Below are positions 58,116-64,000 of a stretch of 64,000 nucleotides of DNA, one piece after another (the stretch's first letter is position 1; each line of letters opens with the position of its first letter). Below the pieces are notes generated by a model. The model had not been told where the DNA came from and did not search any database. It saw nothing but the letters and a program-made list of their open reading frames with translations. This DNA is from Gordonia araii NBRC 100433 (GTDB taxonomy: Bacteria > Actinomycetota > Actinomycetes > Mycobacteriales > Mycobacteriaceae). The DNA is taken from assembly GCF_000241265.1 (NCBI RefSeq), contig NZ_BAEE01000048.1, positions 62,001 to 126,000 on the forward strand, in the 5' to 3' direction. The position numbers were made by a program, and so were the translations under genes.

Positions 58116-59567
58116 CTATCGCTGGGCGACCTGCGTCGGCACGATCGGTGAGGGCAGATCGGTCGACCCCGTGAGGTAGCGGTCGGCCGCGGCCGCGGCG
58201 GAGCGGCCTTCGGCAATCGCCCACACGATCAGCGACTGGCCGCGCCCGGCGTCCCCGGCGACGAACACGCCGGGCACCGTCGAGGAGAAGTCGTCGTCGC
58301 GCTTGACGTTGCCGCGGCCGTCGTATTCGACGCCGAGCTTGTCGAGCAGGTCGCCGCGCTCGGGGCCGACGAATCCCATCGCGAGCAGCACCAGATCGGC
58401 CTCGAGGTCGAAGTCGCTGCCCTCGACCTTCTCGAACCGGCCGTTGACCATCTTCACCTCGTGGGCGCGCAGGCCGGCGACTTTGCCGTCGGAGCCGAGG
58501 AATTCCTCGGTGTTCACGCTGAACACGCGCTCGCCGCCCTCCTCGTGCGCCGAGGACACCCGGTACATGAGCGGGTAGGTCGGCCACGGCGTCGACGCGG
58601 CGCGCTCGCCCGGCGGTCGCGGCATGATCTCGAACTGGTGGACGATCTCGGCGCCCTGGCGCAACGACGTACCGAGGCAGTCGGCTCCGGTGTCACCGCC
58701 GCCGATGATGACGACCTTCTTGCCCTTGGCGGTGATCTGGCCCTCGACCGTCTCGCCGAACTGCACGCGGTTCGCCTGCGGCAGGAACTCCATCGCCTGG
58801 TGAATGCCGTCGAGTTCGCGGCCCGGGATCGGCAGGTCGCGCCCGATCGTCGAGCCCACGGCCAGGATCACCGCGTCGAACTCGTCGCGCAGCTGCTCGA
58901 CCGTCACGTCGACGCCGACGTTGACGCCGGGACGGAACACGGTGCCCTCGGCTTCCATCTGCTTGAGACGGCGGTCGATGTAGTGCTTCTCCATCTTGAA
59001 CTCGGGGATGCCGTAGCGCAGCAGCCCGCCGATCCGGTCGGCGCGCTCGAACAGCGTCACCGCGTGTCCGGCGCGGGTGAGCTGCTGGGCGGCGGCCAGG
59101 CCGGCCGGTCCGGACCCGACGACGGCCACCGACTTGCCGGTCCGTACGGTCGGCGGAACCGGCTCCACCCCGGTGGTCTCGAAGGCGTTCTCGATCAGCT
59201 CGACCTCGACCTGCTTGATGGTGACCGCCGGCTGGTTGATGCCGAGCACACACGACGACTCACACGGCGCCGGGCACAGCCGCCCGGTGAACTCCGGGAA
59301 GTTGTTGGTCGCGTGCAGCCGCTCGATGCCTTCGTGCCAGCGGTCGCGGTAGACGAGGTCGTTCCACTCCGGAATCAGGTTCCCCAGCGGGCACCCGTTG
59401 TGGCAGAACGGCACACCGCAGTCCATGCAGCGGCTCGCCTGCGTGCGCAGGGTGTCTTTGTCGAAGTCGGTGTAGACCTCTTTCCAGTCGAGCAGTCGCA
59501 GCTCGACGGGACGTCGCTCCGGGAGCTCACGCTCGGTGTGCTTGAGGAATCCGCGCGTGTCAGCCAT
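58116..59567 (-). CDS. gltD: Glutamate synthase (NADPH) small subunit
   Basis: The beta subunit passes electrons from NADPH through FAD to the large subunit; 483 residues. N-terminal cysteines for two [4Fe-4S] clusters are in [19 protein letters not shown] and [15 protein letters not shown]. The FAD motif is [15 protein letters not shown] (near residue 150) and the NADPH motif is [14 protein letters not shown] (near 290). The C-terminal [20 protein letters not shown] is typical. The ATG at 59567 overlaps the gltB stop by 8 nt, which ensures matched synthesis of both subunits. Counterpart of Rv3858c. Confidence 0.96.
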   Translation of the reverse strand: MADTRGFLKHTERELPERRPVELRLLDWKEVYTDFDKDTLRTQASRCMDCGVPFCHNGCPLGNLIPEWNDLVYRDRWHEGIERLHATNNFPEFTGRLCPAPCESSCVLGINQPAVTIKQVEVELIENAFETTGVEPVPPTVRTGKSVAVVGSGPAGLAAAQQLTRAGHAVTLFERADRIGGLLRYGIPEFKMEKHYIDRRLKQMEAEGTVFRPGVNVGVDVTVEQLRDEFDAVILAVGSTIGRDLPIPGRELDGIHQAMEFLPQANRVQFGETVEGQITAKGKKVVIIGGGDTGADCLGTSLRQGAEIVHQFEIMPRPPGERAASTPWPTYPLMYRVSSAHEEGGERVFSVNTEEFLGSDGKVAGLRAHEVKMVNGRFEKVEGSDFDLEADLVLLAMGFVGPERGDLLDKLGVEYDGRGNVKRDDDFSSTVPGVFVAGDAGRGQSLIVWAIAEGRSAAAAADRYLTGSTDLPSPIVPTQVAQR

Positions 59568-62500
59568 TTGCCGCCTCCATGATCGCGTCGTTGACATCGC
59601 GGCCGTCGCGCTCGGCGGCCTCGATGGCGAGTAGGACCCGCTTGTAGTCCCGGGGCATCACCTTGCGGAAGTGGACGCGCTGGGCGTCGAAATCCGCGAG
59701 GATCGCAGCGGCGACCGGCGAACCGGTCTCGTCGCGGTAGTCCGCGACCGTCGCCGCGAGGAAGGCGACGTCGTCGTCGCCCAACTGCTCGATGTCCACC
59801 AGTTCGGGATTGAGGTTCTCGACCAGACGGTTGTCCGGGTCGTAGAAGTAGGCGATACCGCCCGACATGCCGGCAGCAACGTTGCGGCCGGTGGCGCCGA
59901 GCACGATCACCCGGCCACCGGTCATGTACTCGCACGCGTGGTCCCCGACGCCCTCGACGACGGCGGTGATGCCGGAGTTGCGGACGCAGAACCGCTCGCC
60001 GACGATGCCTCGCAGGTAGACGGTGCCCGAGGTACCGCCGAAGCCGATGACGTTGCCGGCGATGATGTTGTTCTCGGCGACGTAGTCGTCGGGCATCGTT
60101 TCGGTGGGGCGCACGACGATGCGCCCGCCCGACAGTCCCTTGCCGACGAAGTCGTTGGCATCGCCCTGCAGCCGCATCGTGATGCCGCTGGGCAGGAAGG
60201 CGCCGAAACTGTTGCCCGCCGACCCGGTGAACGCGATCTGAATCGTGTTGTCGGGCAGGCCGTGCGCGCCGTGCGCCTTGGTGACCTCGTGACCGAGCAT
60301 CGTCCCGACCGTGCGGTTGACGTTGCTGATCCCCATCGAGACCGAGACCGGGGTCGCGGTGTCGATCGCCTCCCGGCACTGGGCGATGAGTTCCTGGTCG
60401 AGCGCCTTGTCCAGCGCGTGGTCCTGGCGGCCCGAGCAGTAGCGGTCCTGGTTCATGAACGGCGATTCGGGCTCGGCCAGAATCGGGCTCAGGTCCAGCT
60501 TGCCCGCCTTCGAGTTCTGCCAGTGCGCCAGCGCCTTGGAGGTGTCGAGGGCCTCCACCTGCCCGACCGCCTCCTGCAGGGTGCGGAAGCCCAGGCGCGC
60601 GAGCAGTTCGCGCACCTCCTCGGCGACGTAGAGCATGAAGTTCTCGACGAACTCCGGCTTACCGGTGAAGCGCTCGCGCAGCAGCGGGTTCTGCGTTGCG
60701 ACGCCCACCGGGCACGTGTCGAGGTGGCAGACGCGCATCATGATGCAGCCGGAGACGACCAGCGGAGCGGTCGCGAAACCGAATTCCTCGCCGCCGAGCA
60801 GCGCGGCGATGACCACGTCGCGCCCGGTCTTGAGCTGACCGTCGACCTGCACGACGATGCGGTCGCGCAATCCGTTGAGGAGCAGCGTCTGCTGGGTTTC
60901 GGCCAGCCCGATCTCCCACGGCGCGCCGGCGTGCTTGAGCGACGTCAGCGGGCTCGCCCCGGTGCCGCCGTCGTGACCGGAGATCAGCACGACGTCGGCG
61001 TGCGCCTTGGAGACGCCCGCCGCGACCGTGCCGACGCCCAGCTCGGAGACGAGCTTCACGTGGATGCGCGCCTCGGGGTTGGCGTTCTTCAGGTCGTGGA
61101 TCAGCTGTGCGAGATCCTCGATCGAATAGATGTCGTGGTGCGGCGGCGGCGAGATGAGCCCGACGCCCGGCGTCGAACCGCGCACCTCGGCCACCCACGG
61201 GTACACCTTGTGCGGCGGCAGCTGGCCGCCCTCACCCGGCTTGGCGCCCTGGGCCATCTTGATCTGGATATCGGTGCAGTTGCTCAGGTAGTGGCTGGTC
61301 ACGCCGAAGCGGCCCGACGCCACCTGCTTGATCGCCGACCGGCGCCAGTCGCCGTTCTCGTCGCGGCTGAAGCGCCGCGGATCCTCGCCGCCCTCACCGG
61401 AGTTCGAGCGGCCGCCGAGCCGGTTCATCGCGATCGCGAGCGTCTCGTGGGCCTCCGCCGAGATCGAGCCGTAGCTCATCGCGCCGGTGGAGAACCGCTT
61501 GACGATCTCGCTCGCCGGCTCGACCTTGTCGATCGGGATCGGGTCGCGGTCGCCGAACTTGAAGTCGAACAGCCCGCGCAGCGTGCCGAGCCGTCGCGAC
61601 TGGTCGTCGACGAGCGCGGTGTACTCCTTGAAGACGTCGTACTGGCCGGTGCGGGTGGAGTGCTGCAGCTTGAACACCGTTTCCGGGTTGAACAGGTGGT
61701 ACTCGCCCTCGCGGCGCCACTGGTACTCGCCGCCGACCTCCAGCTCGCGGTGGGCCCACTCCGCCGGCCGGTCGAGGAAGGCCAGGTGGTGACGCGCGGC
61801 CACCTCCTCGGCGATCTCGTCAAGCCCGATACCGTCGAGCTGGCTGTTGCACCCGGTGAAGAACTCGTCGCAGGTCTCCTGGCTCAGCCCGATGACCTGG
61901 AACAACTGGGCGCCGTTGTACGACGGGACGGTCGAGATGCCCATCTTGCTCATCACCTTGAGCACGCCCTTGCCCGCGGCCTTGATGTAGTTCGCGCGGG
62001 CGGTGGCGAAGTCCGACGCGTGATCGCCGGTCGCGCCGTTGATCACGCCGGATTCCAGCATGTCCTCGATCGACTCGAAGGCCATGTACGGGTTGATCGC
62101 CGACGCGCCGAAGCCGATCAGCAGCGCCATGTGGTGCACTTCGCGGGCGTCGCCGGATTCGACGACGAGGCTCGCCCGGCTGCGCGTCTTCTCCCGCACC
62201 ATGTGGTGGTGGACGGCAGACGTCAGCAGCAGCGACGGGATCGGCGCGAGCGTCTCATCCGATTCGCGGTCGGACAGGATGATCAGGCGGGCGCCGTCGG
62301 AGATCGCCGCCGACACCTTCGCGCGCACCTCGTCGAGGGCGCGACGCAGTCCGGCGCCGCCCTCGGCGACGGGGTAGAGGCCGTGGATGTGGACCGACGG
62401 GAACCCGGTCTTCTCACCGTCGATCGTGATGAGGCGGCGCAGGTCGTCGTTGTCGATGATCGGGCTGGGCAGCACGATCTGCTTCGCCGATTCCGGCGTC

Positions 62501-64000
62501 GGGTGCAGCAGGTCGCGCTCGCCGCCGATCCGCTGTCCGAGGCTGGTCACGACCTCCTCGCGGATGGCGTCCAGCGGCGGGTTGGTGACCTGGGCGAACA
62601 GTTGCTGGAAGTAGTCGAACAGCAGTCGCGAGCGCGCCGAGAGAACCGCCACCGGGGTGTCGGTGCCCATCGACCCGATCGCCTCCGCGCCGGTCGCAGC
62701 CATCGGCTTGACGAGGATGTTCAGATCTTCGTTGGTGTAGCCGAACAACTGCTGCCGGTGGGCGACCCGCTTGTGCGACATGTGGATGTGCTCGGGCGCG
62801 GGCAGATCGGTGATGTTGATCTGGTTGTCGGCCAGCCACTGCGCGTACGGGTGCTCGGCGGCCAGTTCGTCCTTGATCTCGACGTCGTCGACGATCCGGC
62901 CCTGCGCGGTGTCGACGAGGAACATCTTGCCCGGCTGGAGTCGCAGCTTCTGCACGACGTCGGCGTGGTCGATGTCGAGGACGCCGACCTCGGACCCGAG
63001 GACGACCAGACCGTCCTTGGTCACCCAGATGCGCGAGGGGCGCAGACCGTTACGGTCGAGCACGGCGCCGATGACGGTGCCGTCGGTGAAGCACACCGAG
63101 GCCGGCCCGTCCCAGGCCTCCATGAGCGCCGAGTGGTACTCGTAGAACGCGCGGTGCTCGGGCTTCATCGACTCGTGGCGCTCCCACGCCTCGGGAATCA
63201 TCATCAAGACCGCGTGCGGGAGGCTGCGGCCGCCCAGGTGCAGCAGCTCGAGCGCCTCGTCGAAGCGCGCGGTGTCCGACGCCCCCGGCGTACAGACGGG
63301 GAAGATCCGGTCGGCCACGGTGTCGTCGCCGCTCTCGCCACCGAAGTGCGACATGTCGATGAGCGCCTCGCGTGCGCGCATCCAGTTCTCGTTGCCGTTG
63401 ACGGTGTTGATCTCACCGTTGTGGGCGACGCGGCGGTACGGGTGGGCCAGCGGCCAGCTCGGGAAGGTGTTGGTGGAGAACCGCGAGTGCACCAGGCCGA
63501 GGGCCGAGACGACGCGGTCGTCCTGCAGGTCGAGGTAGAAGCCGCGCAGCTGCGGGGTCGTCAGCATGCCCTTGTAGACGAAAGTGCGCCCCGACAGGCT
63601 CGGGAAGTACACGGTGCCCGACGCCTCGGCGCCCTGCCCCGCTCCCTTGTTGCCGAGCTCGTGCTCGACGCGCTTGCGCACGATGTAGGCCTTGCGCTCG
63701 AGGTCGTCGCCGCTCGCGCCGGCGATGAACACCTGCCGGAAGGTCGGCATGGCGTCACGAGCCAAGGCGCCGATCGAGGAGTCGTCGATGGGGACGTCGC
63801 GCCACCCGAGCACCGTCAAGCCCTCGGACTCGACGATCTTGTCGACGCCTTCGACGGCGTTCTTCGCGTCGCCGCTGCCCTGCGGGAGGAAAGCGAGGCC
63901 GGTGGCGTAGGCCCCCTCTTCGGGGAGGTCGAAGTCCACGACGTCGCGGAAGAAGGCGTCGGGGGTCTGGATCAGGATGCCCGCGCCGTCACCGGTGTTC
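59560..64000 (-). CDS. gltB: Glutamate synthase large subunit, N-terminus beyond the window
   Basis: Makes two glutamates from glutamine and 2-oxoglutarate. The reading frame stays open to the right edge with the conserved [16 protein letters not shown], so only the start and the N-terminal Cys nucleophile are missing; about 1,480 residues are visible. The order is the Ntn amidotransferase domain (including [20 protein letters not shown]), a central domain, the FMN synthase domain ([15 protein letters not shown] and [19 protein letters not shown]), the [3Fe-4S] cysteines in [18 protein letters not shown], and the GXGXG C-terminal domain ([20 protein letters not shown]). It overlaps gltD by 8 nt. 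Counterpart of Rv3859c. Confidence 0.96.
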   Translation of the reverse strand, partial: NTGDGAGILIQTPDAFFRDVVDFDLPEEGAYATGLAFLPQGSGDAKNAVEGVDKIVESEGLTVLGWRDVPIDDSSIGALARDAMPTFRQVFIAGASGDDLERKAYIVRKRVEHELGNKGAGQGAEASGTVYFPSLSGRTFVYKGMLTTPQLRGFYLDLQDDRVVSALGLVHSRFSTNTFPSWPLAHPYRRVAHNGEINTVNGNENWMRAREALIDMSHFGGESGDDTVADRIFPVCTPGASDTARFDEALELLHLGGRSLPHAVLMMIPEAWERHESMKPEHRAFYEYHSALMEAWDGPASVCFTDGTVIGAVLDRNGLRPSRIWVTKDGLVVLGSEVGVLDIDHADVVQKLRLQPGKMFLVDTAQGRIVDDVEIKDELAAEHPYAQWLADNQINITDLPAPEHIHMSHKRVAHRQQLFGYTNEDLNILVKPMAATGAEAIGSMGTDTPVAVLSARSRLLFDYFQQLFAQVTNPPLDAIREEVVTSLGQRIGGERDLLHPTPESAKQIVLPSPIIDNDDLRRLITIDGEKTGFPSVHIHGLYPVAEGGAGLRRALDEVRAKVSAAISDGARLIILSDRESDETLAPIPSLLLTSAVHHHMVREKTRSRASLVVESGDAREVHHMALLIGFGASAINPYMAFESIEDMLESGVINGATGDHASDFATARANYIKAAGKGVLKVMSKMGISTVPSYNGAQLFQVIGLSQETCDEFFTGCNSQLDGIGLDEIAEEVAARHHLAFLDRPAEWAHRELEVGGEYQWRREGEYHLFNPETVFKLQHSTRTGQYDVFKEYTALVDDQSRRLGTLRGLFDFKFGDRDPIPIDKVEPASEIVKRFSTGAMSYGSISAEAHETLAIAMNRLGGRSNSGEGGEDPRRFSRDENGDWRRSAIKQVASGRFGVTSHYLSNCTDIQIKMAQGAKPGEGGQLPPHKVYPWVAEVRGSTPGVGLISPPPHHDIYSIEDLAQLIHDLKNANPEARIHVKLVSELGVGTVAAGVSKAHADVVLISGHDGGTGASPLTSLKHAGAPWEIGLAETQQTLLLNGLRDRIVVQVDGQLKTGRDVVIAALLGGEEFGFATAPLVVSGCIMMRVCHLDTCPVGVATQNPLLRERFTGKPEFVENFMLYVAEEVRELLARLGFRTLQEAVGQVEALDTSKALAHWQNSKAGKLDLSPILAEPESPFMNQDRYCSGRQDHALDKALDQELIAQCREAIDTATPVSVSMGISNVNRTVGTMLGHEVTKAHGAHGLPDNTIQIAFTGSAGNSFGAFLPSGITMRLQGDANDFVGKGLSGGRIVVRPTETMPDDYVAENNIIAGNVIGFGGTSGTVYLRGIVGERFCVRNSGITAVVEGVGDHACEYMTGGRVIVLGATGRNVAAGMSGGIAYFYDPDNRLVENLNPELVDIEQLGDDDVAFLAATVADYRDETGSPVAAAILADFDAQRVHFRKVMPRDYKRVLLAIEAAERDGRDVNDAIMEAANG

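Overview
This is a high-GC actinobacterial chromosome segment from a mycolic-acid-containing member of the Mycobacteriales, most like Gordonia or a close relative. The evidence is a complete galactan/arabinan assembly block (glf, glfT2, a PAP2 phosphatase, ubiA, aftB, then an antigen-85 mycolyltransferase), together with a gene order that follows the M. tuberculosis region from about Rv3804c to Rv3859c: Cof-type HAD phosphatase and PlsC acyltransferases, a Rieske/metallo-beta-lactamase protein, serS, septum-formation protein, zincin, phosphoglycerate mutase, pheA, bfrB, glpQ1, an Rv3843c-like protein, sodA, an EspR-like regulator, an Rv3850-like protein, rraA and gltD/gltB. The identification rests on family recognition, not on a database search. 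GTGA/ATGA start-stop overlaps are common, and several genes look leaderless, with a TANNNT box 6-7 nt before the start codon.

Layout. 1-7.8 kb: cell-wall arabinogalactan and mycolate genes, all leftward. 7.9-14.2 kb: an orphan immunity-like protein, a SpoIID/LGFP cell-wall protein, a HAD phosphatase coupled to an acyltransferase, an alpha/beta hydrolase and a second acyltransferase. 14.2-19.8 kb: two coupled exported glycine-zipper proteins, a Rieske/MBL protein, and a TetR regulator beside a secreted lipase. 19.8-24.8 kb: the serS-pheA block. 24.8-25.8 kb: a fluoride riboswitch with two crcB genes. 25.8-34 kb: CPBP protease, AurF-like diiron oxygenase with a DUF4873 partner, LCP ligase, ferritin, DUF5926, GlpQ, an Rv3843c-like protein and rhodanese. 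34.1-38.6 kb: an iron-siderophore-type ABC pair with a TetR gene, preceded by an IdeR-like box and a palindrome. 38.6-46.2 kb: AlkZ-like protein, MsrA, SodA, a two-gene ECF transporter, an oxidoreductase remnant and a formate/nitrite channel. 46.2-53 kb: a membrane protein / ImmA-like protease / EspR-like regulator module, a Gly/Pro-rich exported protein, a RecB-like nuclease and an Rv3850-like protein. 53-58 kb: GabD2, RraA, S4 protein, cutinase and a DUF6777-like protein. 58.1-64 kb: gltD and gltB, the latter running off the right edge.

Non-coding structure is rich. Two 71-nt hairpin elements (19738-19808 and 41494-41564) share geometry, ends and apex but have different, still complementary, middle stems, and each fills a convergent gene junction. 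A 21-bp minisatellite occurs upstream of both bfrB and sodA. A 40-bp tandem array and a related inverted-repeat cluster carry a TGGTCGAGT...ATCGAGACC signature. There is also a 10-5-10 palindrome with symmetric divergent promoter-like boxes at 44.57 kb, and a pair of DnaA-box-like 9-mers at 34.13-34.15 kb. No tRNA, rRNA, CRISPR array or insertion sequence was recognised.
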